Source of the DNA: Eudorina sp. 2006-703-Eu-15
Taxonomy: Eukaryota > Chlorophyta > Chlorophyceae > Chlamydomonadales > Volvocaceae
Assembly: GCA_003117195.1 (NCBI GenBank)
Contig: BDSI01000043.1
Coordinates: 469,523-533,522, forward strand
Direction of reading: 5' to 3'
DNA: 64,000 bases
Below the pieces are notes generated by a model. That model had not been told where the DNA came from, did not search any database, and saw nothing but the letters and a program-made list of their open reading frames with translations. A program made the translations under genes and the position numbers. Shown here piece after piece: positions 1 to 12,200 of this stretch; position 1 is the stretch's first letter; every line of letters begins with the position of its first letter.

Positions 1-3000
1 GTGTCACGTAGGGGAATGGCGGCACCTCCGAAAGGTAGTAGAACACGTCAATCGCACACGACAACTTTTCATCCTGCAGGTTGGGCTGCGGGGAACGGAG
101 GGTAGGGGCAACGATGGACTGCGCTGACTCCCTCCGGGGAGAGGGGAGTTGAAGAACCTGTGGGCATCAGCTGCAAGCGCGGTCACGGTGGCTGGGGTCT
201 CGAGTAATAACGAAAAGAAAAACCCGGGGTGTTGGGTGTTGGGTGTTGGGTGTTGGTTGTGCGCAGATAGGCAGGATTACCAGGGCACCAGGGGGTTAGC
301 CGGGGTCGCAGCTGTGCCGTGACTCGTAACGGAATGTCACACCGCTTGCAGACTTTACAGCGGAAGATGCCGGATTACGGTGCAGCGGACAACGCCTGTC
401 GCGCCGGGTCCGCGCGCATCGCTGGGGTGCAGACGAAGTGCAGACGAAGCCCGCCCCCCTCCCCCCCAGCTCTCGGGGGCCGCCCTCCAGCACCCCGCAT
501 CGCAGGCCCCCACCCTGACCGCCACCCACGTCAAGCAGGTCCACCGCGGTGTCGTAGAAAAAGCCCGCCGCGACGCAGCTTGCCAGGCGCAGCTGCCGCA
601 GCGGCACGTCCTGAGCCGCCAGCAGCGCCAAGCCCAGCACCGCCAGGCGCGCCGCCTGAGGGCATGAGAGGGAGTGGGGTGGGGACGCGGCGCGCGGCTG
701 ACCTCAGCACCGCAATCAAGCGGCTGCCTCCAGACGAAGTCCAAAAAGGGACGGCTGGAGGCGCATCGTCCGCTCCCCCGGCGCCTCCGACTCATTCATG
801 CGGTGCTGCGCTAACTCCGGTCCAATATCCTGCCTGCCGTGTCTCAACACGGCCGTCCCTGAGCCGTCAGAATACAGCTTGAAGGGCCTGGACTACGGGA
901 CCACATCGTAGCGCCGTTGGGAATCGCAGCGCCTAAAACCCAGACCACGTCGTCGCATCGCTGGAGATATCCTGGTTCTTCAGCGGACGTTGCCTATGGC
1001 AGCAGCGCAGGGTGAATACCGTATGCCTGCCAATTTCATCTACCCCACCCACCCTCCCCCCACCCAACCTACACGCACACACACCACAAAAACCACCACC
1101 CGCCCTGTGGTTTGGGTCGGGCGGGTTGCATTTCTAAACACACCACTGTTCTGCCTGGTTAAATAACACACACACCCCACTGGCGTTTTGCTTGCAGGTG
1201 GGTACATTGCGGATTTCTAGGTTTGGGGTTTTATGGCCTAACAACGAGAGGATCGCACGCACGCATAGCGGTTTGGTGAGTCTGTGTGGCCACGGCAGCC
1301 GGCCCGCACCAGCTGCTAGTCTTCCGCGACGCAGCGACACAACAAGCGCGCTAAATCGACAGCGTTCTTCAGACACCGCAGCCTCTTACTTACTATATGG
1401 GTCGGGCAATGGGCATATTATATACACATACGGGCAGCTTTTGGGCGCTAATCTGCCCCTTGCATGTCACACGCTCCTGTTCTGCCCGCCCAGCCACCCA
1501 CCCGCCCACCCTACACACGCACCTCCAGCAAAGGAGCGTCCTCCGGGGGGTTCCATGAAGGGCCCTGCCCGGGCCCCATCGCCGCCTCGTCCAGCCGCTG
1601 CATCAGCAGCCTCCAGGTGTCCGGGTGCGCGTCCAGCAGCCCCGGCCGCAGGGCCTCCACCCAGCGGCTTGCCGGAAAGTCCTGCAGGGCGCTGCGGCCC
1701 TCCTTTAGCATCACGTGCACCCCCACCGCAAGCGGCTGCGTCTGCCGCTGAAGCCACTCGGCCATCTCCCTCCCGTGCTGCTCCACGCGCACCCGTGCCG
1801 CCTCGTTCGCGCCATGGCACATCTCCTCAAACCTGCGCAACGCGGCATCCTCCGCGGCGGCCCTCCCAGCGCCTCCCCCGGCCGCGCCGCACTCCTCCGC
1901 GGCAGCGGCGCCGCCGACCTCCCCGCTGCCACTCGAGTCGCGGCGGCGGCTCTGGCGCGTCGACGCCACGTGCGGCCCAATGTCTCGCTCGAGGACCTCG
2001 TCCACGTCGTGCAGCGCCTGCAGGACCTGCTGTACTGCTCCACTGTCGTACTCCAGGTCTAGCAGGCCGTGCCGCTGCAGCGCGCCCACATAGGACCGCA
2101 GCAGCTGCAGCGTGGCGTACACCTCGTCGTACCCGTCGTTGTCGTCGCAGTAGTCCGATCCCACCCCGTCGGCCGGCCGCATCCACAAGATTTCGCAGGG
2201 GTGCGTCAGCTCATTGCGGGGCTGCGGCTCGCACGCGGCGTCGCCGCCCAAGGCCGTCGGTGCGTCGGCGGGCGCCTCCGGGACCCGCGGGGCGCCACCT
2301 CCCCGCTGAGCTCCGGAGCACCCCGCCTGATGTCCGTTTCCTCCCTCCTCCGCCTCGCCCTCTTCCCCTGCCGCTTGCTCCCCATCGCTCTCCTGATCCA
2401 CTGTCGTAAACCCCTTTGCTGCCCGGGCCCCCTCCTCAGCGGCCGCCGACGTGCCTGAGGACACACCGTCGCTGCAGCCGCTGCTCTCACCAGGTGCCGC
2501 TGCGCTGCTTCGGCCACCGCCGCCGACGCAGCCGCCGCCGCCGCGGCGGGTGCCTGAGGGACCTCCCGCTTCCGGATCTGCTTCGTGCTGCTGCCGCTGC
2601 TGCGGCTGCTGCCGGTCGTGAGGCCCCTGTCGCGTAAACGCGACGGTGCTCAAGACGTCTCTCGTCGCCGCTTCCAGGGCCGCCGACGAGGGCGGCTCCG
2701 TGCGGGTCAACCCAGCCAGCTGACTGAACGTGAGGACGAACAGCGGCACCTCCTCCACGACCTTCAGCAGCGACAGCACGACGTGCAGGGACGCAAGGCC
2801 CACCGGCGGCGGCGGCGTCTTCCGGCGGATGCGGTCGACCGCCAACGTGCGGCCGTAGCACAGGATGCAGTGGAGGGCCGCGGGGGACACCAGGTGCGCG
2901 GCCGTGATGGGTACGTCCCGCGGCGGCTGCCCGGCAGGGTCGGGGGCGGGTGCTGGCCCGGCGACAGGGAAGGCGGCGGCGGCGACATGCGTCGTAGCCG

Positions 3001-6000
3001 CCAGAGGCTGCTCCGGGCTTGTTTTGCGACAGCGGGCCTGGCGAGTGGGGCGTCCGAGGCGGGGGTGAGCCGGAGCGGGTCAGCACGTGGAGCAGCGTTA
3101 GCGGTAAAGCGGAAACCAAGCGTTGGGGGCGTGGCAGGGGAGTTCAAGAGTTCAGGTGTGTTCCCGGGCGTGTGTCGAGGGCTTGAGAGGCCCCGAGGAG
3201 TGGAAGGGGCCCATGCTGCGGGAGGAGCGCACCGGGACTGGGAAGTGGGCCGCTAGCACGCTGGTTGACAACCGTAGGACAGTGTATTGCTGGAGCTGTG
3301 GATTCGTGGATCGTGAAGAATTCATGGATCGTGAAGAATTTGGGGAGCGTATAGAAATTGGGGGGCGTGAAGAAATTGTGGAGAGTGAAGGTCGCAGACG
3401 CGCCTGGGCGGACGCATCCTAGGCAGCAGGTCAGGTAGGGCCTAGCTGGACGAGGGCTGGGTTACGCAGCAGGGTGTGGGCACGGCCGAGGGCGAGACGT
3501 GCACGGGAGGCGCCAGACGGTCCTCCGGCACGTCTAGACCGGCCCCACCTATGATGAGCGGCCCACCCCAAACGCCCGCGGACCGGCAACAGCGTCAGGT
3601 GCAGTCAACAGCCACGCATCTTGTGCGCCTACGACAACAGCGCCTGTCGGATAGACAACACCGCCGCATCCCGGCCATGCTACTATTCTAGGCGGCGGCC
3701 GAGGCTGCTTGCACACCGCGCACCGGCCCACAACACTAGTGCTCTCCTGCGGCAACTTCGCCGCCTGATAATGCCCCTGGGCACGTTGGGAAGCCCGTGC
3801 TCCATCCCTTGCGTCTGGAGGCGTCCAAGCCCTGCTGCGCACCCTCCCTTGACCCACCACCGCCCGGCGACCTGGAGGCCCCGCGTGTCATCCGCCTCCC
3901 CCCGCCAGCTTACCACGAGTAAGGGGAACATCGGGCCCAGCAGCGCACAGCAGATGGCGTCCGGCACCGCCACCTCGCGGTCCGGCAGCGCGCTGCTGGA
4001 CAGCCAGGACGCGCCCATCACCGCGAACCGGAGCACCTGAGGGGGGCGGGGCGTGGGCCAAGACCGCGGAGGGCAGGCGTCTGAAGGCAGGATTGAGTTG
4101 GTCTGTGTCATGTAACAGGCGTATAAGAAATATTAGAAAGTGAGTTACGGCCAGCCGGTAGCAGCCTGACTAGACGGTGGCATGATAAAGCGTAACATAC
4201 GGTAATGTGAGCAGGCGGAGTACTGGAGGACCCGAGATCGGTGGGGTATAGGAAATTGGTAGACATATGGGGCATTAGGGTATCTATTCATGGGTCTGGC
4301 CACAGCATTTCACCAAAGCAGCGCCCTCTTGTGAGGCTGGAAGCACAGCACCGACAGCGATCAATGTGCAGCCCATCACCCAGCCGGCGACATGCAGGCG
4401 CCACAAAGCCACGGCCCGCAACGCCGCAAACCTCACGATCCTAACAACGGCCTGACCCGTGGGTCTACCACATCGGTACCATACAGCCTGGACCCCAATA
4501 CCCCAACCCGCGTTCACACGTAGGCAGCATTGGTCAGCAGTAAATCCTGGGACGCAAACCAGGCAGACGGGTCGCCTGGCCCCGCCTACGTGCATTGAAA
4601 GGGACTTACCCGACCAGCTCAGCCCGACCCCAGCCGCAAGCAGGCCTTGGCGCAGCCCAGCCCCGCTCCCGGCCACAGACCCTACCTCCACAGCACAGTC
4701 GTCAACGTCCCCTGCAGCCCCCCGTTGATCGCCACGCGCAGTCTCCAGCTGCTCCGAAACCTCCTCCTGGCTGGCCGCCCGTCGTAGCAGCCACACCCAC
4801 AGCAACGTTCGTTCGTCAATCGTGCCGTGCGCTTTCACGGCCCTACCCGCGCCGCCTCGCCGCTTTCGCCTCCCGGCCGGCGCCTCCCCCTGCTTCTCCT
4901 CCTCCCCCTGCTGCTCCCACCCCTCTTCTTCCGAGGAGTCATCATCGCGGCCAGCGTGCCGCCGCACTGACGGCGCCAGCGTCGGCAGCAGCCGCGTCAG
5001 CTCGGCCCGCAGCGCCGGGACGCCCATCTGTGTCACCGACCTGACGGCTCCGAACAGGCCCGCAAGACCGCGCTGCGGCAGGCGGGCTTGCAGGCGCTCA
5101 AACTCACCGGCGGCGGCGGCCCGCAGCCGCGGCAGCACCACGGCTGCGCGGTGCTTCGCCCGGCACTCAGCCTCCATGGGACCCAGCTCGTCGACGTGCT
5201 TGAACGCGCAGCCGTGCGCTTCCCACGCCTCCTGCCACCAGCGTCTGGCGTAGTCTTCGGGTGGCCACTCGCCGTCCTCTACCAGCTTGCCCAGGCTCCT
5301 CACCGCCCGCTGCAGCCATTCGGCACAGGATTTCATGAGCCTCTGAAACTCCTCTTCGGCCGGCGGCTCCCACCACGCGCTGGCGGCCACGGGCGCCGCA
5401 CGCGGATCACGAGGCCCGCTCGCAGAGCGCGCAAGCCCGGCCGACAGCAGCGCCTCGTGCTGCTCGCGCGACAAGCCGCCAAGGGGGCGGCCAAGGCCAG
5501 GAGAGGGCCCGGCAGCTGGTTGCATGGCGGGGCTGCTGGTGGCTAGCGTTGGCTTGGCAGCGGCCGACACGGCGGCCGGCATCGCCGCACGCCGCTGCAC
5601 TTGCTGGTGCGGGTGCTGCTGCTGCTGCTGCTGCTGCGAGTGGGGAAAGTATGCCGGCGGCCCTTGGTGGTGTTCAGGGCGATGCCCCTGCGGCGGCGCG
5701 GCGCACACAGGGCAGCATGACACACCTCGTGTCCCTCAGGGACCAGAAGATCTGGGTAAGGGGTGTGGGACCGACGGGTGGTTCAATAGCGAATTTAGGT
5801 TCATTGCGGCTGGAAACATCCAGCTGGACGGAGTGGGGTCACGTGAGCTGTGGTGCGCCGGTTTCTGCACCCGGGGCATGAAACCCAAATCGCGAACCGC
5901 CCAGGTCATCACGATGTACGACGCGTGCAGGTCCGTCGGGGCGCGGGCGGACTCCTCGGGTGTGCCGCAAGCCGCAAGGCGAACACCGCCCTCACCCCAC

Positions 6001-6866
6001 CATGTGGAAATTCATTGCCGACGGCGTGCAACCCAAACGAAGGTAACACGTCGAGTCTTTTCCGTTGTGCATATCGCAGGTGTACACGCCATCTGGCGGG
6101 AGCAAGTAAACGGGAACCCAACCAACTTCTTCATGAGCCTTATGGCAACGCACGTAAGATTCGGCCGGCACTCCATCGCTACTACTATCGACTGACCCAG
6201 GACCATCATCATCCCAGCCACCAACCCAGATGACTGGTGAGGCAAGACCCAACTTACCTCGCCGGCCCCCGGATCTGCGGATAGTCCCGGCGGCACGGAG
6301 CCCCACGTGTAGCGGCTCTCAGCTGCAGGCGCAAGGCGATGTTGCTCGCGCAGCTGATCTGGGTCGCACGGCCCCGGACCTGCCACGGACGCTGAGGACC
6401 GGGCAGCCGCGTGGGCAGGCAGGGTGCCACGTCCGGGCTGCACAGCGGGGCCCGTCCGCTGACCACCCTCTGCGGGCTCACCGTGGCGACTGCTATGAGC
6501 CGGGGGCGCTGCAGCCTTGTCCTGGTGTGGCTGAAGTCCCCACGGCAAGGGCTTTCGCCAGCGCTGCGGGCGTGCGAACGGCATCCCGAGCGGAGTAGCT
6601 AAATATACAGCCGTGGGGTGAAGCCGCTGCATGGTGGCAAGAATTCGGCGCTGTGAGGGGGGTAATTCCGAAAAGCCAGGACTGTCAAGGGCTGGACCTT
6701 CTGGGGTACTGTCCTCCTTTGCCGTGACGCTCAAGCAAGGCGCTGATGATTTCTCCCATTGTTTATCAGGTCGGCCCGACGTTGCCTTCCGGCCCAGGTC
6801 CGCTAGCGCAGTCTCGACGACAAGCTTTCTACGCCGCTGCTCCTGCTGCGCCACAAGAGAGCTCAT
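1..6866 (-). CDS. Tandem-family gene A, uncharacterised protein (3' end beyond window)
   Basis: I do not recognise the function. The model has exons 6866-6258, 5633-4686, 4036-3914, 3037-1523, 655-530 and 73 to beyond position 1. Every junction is GT-AG and all phases are compatible, giving about 1130 residues before the edge. Exon 1 begins with a Gln/Arg-rich helix (AQQEQRRRKLVVE), then QRRILATMQRLHPTA and RWRKPLPWG near residue 104. Exon 2 opens with a polyglutamine run and carries a helical VLPRLRAAA segment. Exon 4 ends with VEALRPGLLDAHPDTW. Exon 5 encodes LALLAAQDVPLRQLRL, and exon 6 starts with AIDVFYYLSEVPPFPY. Each of these has a counterpart at the same place in gene B. The ATG at 6866 is chosen because all five paralogues start at this point. 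No signal peptide or membrane helix is evident. The family match is strong; individual splice sites are less certain. Confidence 0.72.
229..259. repeat. GGGTGTT heptamer tandem repeat
   Basis: About four copies of a seven-base unit. It lies in the intron between exons 5 and 6 of gene A. Confidence 0.8.
1024..1043 (+). repeat. CCAATTTC-family micro-element, antisense copy
   Basis: Degenerate copy reading TGCCTGCCAATTTCATCTA. It sits in gene A intron 4, in the opposite orientation to the gene. Confidence 0.45.
1122..1143 (+). repeat. TTCTAAACAC-family micro-element
   Basis: GGGCGGGTTGCATTTCTAA followed by ACACACC, in gene A intron 4. It is followed by a second short insert (1148-1167, TGTTCTGCCTGGTTAAAT) and more CA-rich sequence. 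Confidence 0.55.
4250..4271 (-). repeat. CCAATTTCCTATA micro-element
   Basis: The minus strand reads ATGTCTACCAATTTCCTATA, sense with gene A, inside the intron between exons 2 and 3. GGGG flanks it on both sides. Confidence 0.6.
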
Positions 6867-9224
6867 CTCTGGCTCAATTACAATAAGCAGTGTCCGACTG
6901 TCGAGCCTCGGGGACGGTTAGCCTCGTAGGTCATAAAAATGGAAGACTATCAGCTGGACCCTGTTGCAACCCACTTTCCCTCACATCGCATAGTGCGCTA
7001 TGAAATTTGCTTCAAATACACGCATAGTAAAATGGTTTCCTTCGAGATGGACCGGTGCCAGGTGAGGTTGGCCAACTTACAACACGGTTGTGTCGACAGT
7101 ATTTCGTCAATTACTTCTTATAACTCTTAAGGTTTGTATACCCGACATGCAAACTGCAGCGAGAGACGATCGTCGACGTTTCTGTTGCCTTGTGCGCGGG
7201 AAACTTCGTCCCGGCATGTACCGAGTCCAAGACCGGCATTTTCCTCGGGCACATGCAGGAAATTCAAAATAGTGATTACCTGTCAGTCCTTTAGGGCTCT
7301 TCACCTTGCCCTTGTCCAAGTGCTGGCTGCCGGTCGGGTAACGGTCGCCGGTCCCAGGCCGGTCCGGAGTCCCACCGTGGGCTCAGTCGGCTGGCATCAA
7401 CTTGCCGAGCGTCCGGTGCCACAGAAGGCGATTGCATCAAACCGTTGCCTGGTACTGCAAGCTCCTTTTGCCGCGCGCTCTACACCCAGGCAGCCAGGCA
7501 AATGCCATCCAAGCAGCAGTGCGGCCCTGCAGGGAGGCCATCGCGGAAAGGCCCCGCCACAACACATGCTTTACATCAACACCATATCAACCCATTCGGA
7601 ATTCCTGTCAACCCTCGTCAGCGCTCAAACTGCGGCTGCAGGCGCTTTGCCCCTCGCCGATTTGGGTTACACACGGTAAGCCATACCGTATATCCATACA
7701 TGCGGGTGCAGTAAATCAGCGCCACAACCGATCAGCCACCCAACGTCAGTGACAGGACAAACCCGCCTCGCCAGTTCAGGCGACGTTCCACGCAGTCGTC
7801 AAAATACGTATGTGGCCTAGGCGCCTAGAAACGAGCCCACCCGGCACCTCACAAACTGAGAGCGCCCCAGTCGTTTGCCTCCACACCGCCGGTGGTGCGC
7901 GGGGGCAGCACCCTCTCCTACCCACCCAGGTCAGCAGACACCAGCGGTCGGCCGCCCGTGACCCTCCCCCGAGTTCCCCCACGAGCCTGCGCCAGTGCGC
8001 GCCGCGATGCGCCGCGATGCGCCTCGAGGACTCATCGGGCAGCGCAGCAAGGCAACTCGCGGCGAGCCGAACCTCTAAAAATCAAAACCTCTAAAAACCT
8101 CTAAACCGAGCAGGAGGCGTGTCACCCCGGCGTGTCATCCATGCCGGTATGCGTTGTTAGGCGGGGGGCACGTGAGCTGCCACCGATTGCGCCTCTGGCG
8201 CTGCAGGAGCCACGCCCCTGCAGTTCCGTCGCATTAGGTACTCGGTTTGTCCCAACATCAGATGCATCCCTCCCAACATCAAATGCATCCCTCCCTGCGT
8301 CCTCCCCCATGCGCACGCCGCCCACCCTTCGTTCCAGGGACAGCCCCTCGCATGCCCCCGAATTCTCGCCCTGCAGAAGTGAAGCGGAAATCCGACTGGC
8401 CATCAAGTGCCCGCGAACAAGCTGCGCCATCCCGGTCGCCCCGTCTCCGCAGTACCTCTTCACAGGTATCGTATGGCTTACGCTGCGCGGCGGTGGGCAT
8501 GGTGGCCAAACAGCCCCTGCACCGGCGCTTTCCACCTTCCACGGCATGGAGGCTGCCCGCACCACATCACTGCAAGAGTCAACACTACAGACGTGCGCCT
8601 CCAGCACTTGAAACGGATCTAGTACAGTTCGTCATCGTGGATGCCATCACGTCCAGCCCGTCCAGCTAGCCAGAGGAGGAGCATGGCCGCCACAGGGCGG
8701 CGTCGCCTACGTAGCTCATGCCCCTCAAGTTGGTGCCCCGCCACTGCGACCCGCCTCACCACACATCGCCTGCTGTGGCAGGCGGCGGGGGCCTACTAGC
8801 AGCAGAGCTTACAGATGCGCAGTGCCTGCCCCACCAGACGGGTTTCCTGCCCCATCCTCTGCCCCCACCCTCTGCCCCACCCTCTTGGCCCACATTCTGC
8901 CTTCCGCAGCAGCGGCCGCAGCCCCCAACAGCACATCCACTGGCAGCATGCCAATCCTGCAGTCGTGCTGCATAGTGACTAGATACCCACCTACCTAACT
9001 ACCTGACCAGCCACCTAGCTGCCAACCCCACGTGGCTGTCAAACCCATCAACCCGCTTATCTGCCAGCCCCCACCTACGAAACATCCAACCTACCTACCC
9101 ACGTACTCACTTCTACGAGTCCTTCCTCCCCAGCCCGGCCGCGCGATCGCGCTCACGCCCAGGTCAAGTTTGCTCTGACTTCGGACTGCGTCCCCTTTGC
9201 AGGCTCGCAGGCTCGCAGGCCCGC
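6867..9224. other. Intergenic region between genes A and B
   Basis: Upstream region of gene A and 3' flank of gene B. On the minus strand TGTAA, the usual volvocine polyadenylation signal, occurs at 8809-8813, about 410 bases past the gene B stop. Other contents are a 21-bp tandem pair near 8268-8296 and a degenerate CCTCTAAAA repeat at 8072-8106. No convincing gene was seen on either strand. Confidence 0.6.
8809..8813 (-). terminator. Possible polyadenylation signal of gene B (TGTAA)
   Basis: Exact TGTAA on the minus strand downstream of the gene B stop codon. A five-base motif occurs often by chance, so only the distance supports it. Confidence 0.35.
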
Positions 9225-12200
9225 TCAGATCGTCTTGGCCAGCATCTCCTGCAGCTGCTTCCTCTGCATCGTCGCCTGCAGCGGCAGCACCGGAACCCCC
9301 TGCCGGTCGCGCTCGGTCTGAATCAGCTGCAGCTCCACCACCAGGGCATCGCACCAGGACGCGTCCGGCTGTCCGTGGCTCGGCTTCGGCTGGGCCTGCC
9401 TCAATTGCTCCCAAATCCACGCCACGTAGCCCCGCGTGTCCCGCTGCACCTCCCTCAGGCTGGAGCTGCAAGCGGCGGCCGTGGCTGCTGGCCCCGTGGA
9501 CTGAGTCTGGCCCTGCAGCAAGCGCATGGACGTCGCCAAGCGACGCAGATCCCCGGTCGCTGACCAATGAGACGACCAGACCCAGCACACGTTTGCCCGC
9601 ATGTCCATGTCGGCGGCGTCCATTTCAGAGGCCAGCTGGGGTTAGGAGGCGGCGAAGGGGTTGGGAGGGATGCAGGGTCGGGGTAAGGGTTTGGATTTGG
9701 GGGTTGGAGTGGATGTAAGGACGACAGTGAGGTGGGTTCGTGAGTGCAACTCGGAGATGGTCGGTGGGAACCGACGAAGGGCCCCTGGGGGGAGGACAAG
9801 GGCGGGTGCTGCTGGCAATGTGGCGAGCTGTTCTGCGGATAGCACGGCGGCCGGAAGCAGCCCGCTAGCACCGCGAGCAGTGCTGTTTGGCCAGTCGTCA
9901 GTCCGCAAGGGAGGTCCCCTCCTGAGCGACCACTTGGGAGCTCGGCCGCCCAACCCCAGAGGTGAACCTCCGCGCACCTGCGCCACGATGCGCACCGCCC
10001 GGTGTATGCCCTCCAGCCCCTGGCCCTGGACCCAGCACGTGCCCAGCTTCTTGTCCACCATGCCCTGCCGCAGAACCTTGAGGGCCTTATCCAGCCTGGG
10101 GTGGGGCCGGGTGGGTGGGGTTGAGAGAGCATGGGGGGAGGCAGGCCACCGCCAGCCGCCACCGCCGCAGCAGCGACCGCCACCGCAAGGACACCCCCGG
10201 CACATGTTGCAATGGTCGGGGCGGCTGGTGGGCACGTGCGACGGCCGCGAGCCAATGAAACAACTTCGCCTCAGGACATCGATGTCGGGATGACGCGGCC
10301 GACCGCACATTCAGCATTCAGTCCCCGCTGCCCGCCCTACGACGGAACTGGTGGTGGTATGTCGCAGTTCCTCCGCCTCAATTCCCAGCCCCTGCCCAGG
10401 CACCTTGTGTCCGCCGTCACCCGTCGCTCGTCGACGAGGCTGATTGCGCGGCAGCTGTTGTACTGGTAGGCGTGGCGGAAGTCGGGGTCATTTTTGCTAG
10501 GTACTGTGCCCAGCTGCATGTGCGTCAACAGCACGGCGCAGCTGCTGGCGGTGGCGGCAGCGGCTGGGGCAACGGCGTCAGCTCCCTGAGGGGGGAGAGG
10601 GTGCGAAGCGCGTTGGCGGATGGGGTTCAAAGGTGGAGGAAATAGGTTGACATAGCGAAGCTGCGCTGCTGCCAGAGCACAGGTCCGACCGGGATTGGGG
10701 AGCCCCCGGGGCAACACAGCCGGGCTAGTCGGCTCATCTTGCCTGGGGTTGCCTAGAAACGAAAACCCAAACCCAGAAGCAAACCCGGGCGCACCCAAAA
10801 TGCGTGAGGTATGTGCTGGGAAGGGCGCAATACAAGCAGTACACGCCGTACATGGCCGACGTGTAACCCCGCCGGACTCCCCGAAGAGACCATCGTGACC
10901 GGCAATTACATCAAGGCCCCTTTGGACGGTAGTGCATTGTCATGCGCGTGCTTTTAGGCGATTCTCACGTGCCCTTGGGCCCACGGCTCGTATGAATAGT
11001 TGTACAGGTATGGGGTTATGCACCCCAAACCATGTAACACACACACACACACACATCAAGGCCCGCATGCTGTGTCCTTGGTGCACTTTGCTTTGCACGC
11101 ACTCCCGCCTGGCCTTCGACAGTACACACACGTGGCCGTATACCGGAGCATGTCACTATCGTTGTCATCGGCGTTCTGTGTCACGGCTCGATCTTCTTGA
11201 ACATGTCATGTACGGTATATTCCTATAGTTCTTTACATGGATGTAATATATGTCCAAGTGAAAAGCGCAACCAGTGCGCGCTGGCACTCGGCAACAGCAT
11301 TTCGCCCACGCACCTTCGACGGCAGGCCCGGTCGGTCGGACGCCACTGCTTCGGACAGCCGGAACAGCAAGCCCTGAGCTGGCCGGCCCTTACCACGTGG
11401 GCAGGAGAAACCGGAGAGGACCACCAGTGTCAAGGCGAGCTGCTCCGGGCCAACCAGCAAGTACGACGGCGCCGCGGGCACGGCCGCCTCGGGCCCATTC
11501 CCGCCCGAGGTTTCGGAGTGGTTGGCCTGTTGCGGAGCGCGAACGGAAAAGAGCCCCCCGATCGGCAGCAGCCGCGGCAGCAGCTCCTCCGCTTTAACCT
11601 CCGGTCCGATGCGCAGGGGGCCCGGGAGACGGCCCTCCGCGCCGCTGGCGGCGCCGTACAACTGCGCCCCGCCGCCGCTGTCACCGTCCTCGCCGTCAGT
11701 GAAAGCTTCCAGGAAGGACTCGTAATCCGGGTCGGCATCTGACAACGTCGGCGAGGCTGCGGGTGCGCCCCCGGCATGCCCGCGGCGTGCCAGAGTGCCA
11801 CCGACCGCGACCCGCGGGTCAGTGTCCTGCGCGCTGCAATAATCGTCCTCCGTGGTGTCGTATTCGAGCTGATACTGCTGAAACACCTTCCGTGCCAGGG
11901 CCGCCACGTGGCACGCGAGCTGCTGGTATGCGTGGCTGGCCTGGACTGCGGCCCGCGGGCCCGTCCGCACCAGCTTCATGACCTCCGCCAGCGCACCCCC
12001 GAGCTCCAACATGCAGTCCACCTGCACGATCTGGCTCATCGCCTGCAGCAGCGCCTCCGCCATGTGCGCTTGGCGCTGCGGGTCACGACGCGCGGCGGCG
12101 TCCGGCGCCGGCAGCGGCAGCGGCAGCGCGGTGTGCCGCGCCAGGTCCAGCACGCGGCTCCTGCTGGACAGCACCGGGTCCGGGGCGATGTAGCGAAACG

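Noticed and set aside
1192..2409. 405-residue plus-strand open frame rich in Pro/Arg/Ala
   Set aside because: Antisense to gene A exon 4; composition is that of a GC-rich shadow frame.
8072..8106. CCTCTAAAA telomere-like repeat
   Set aside because: Only three imperfect units with an extra base compared with CCCTAAAA; could be chance.
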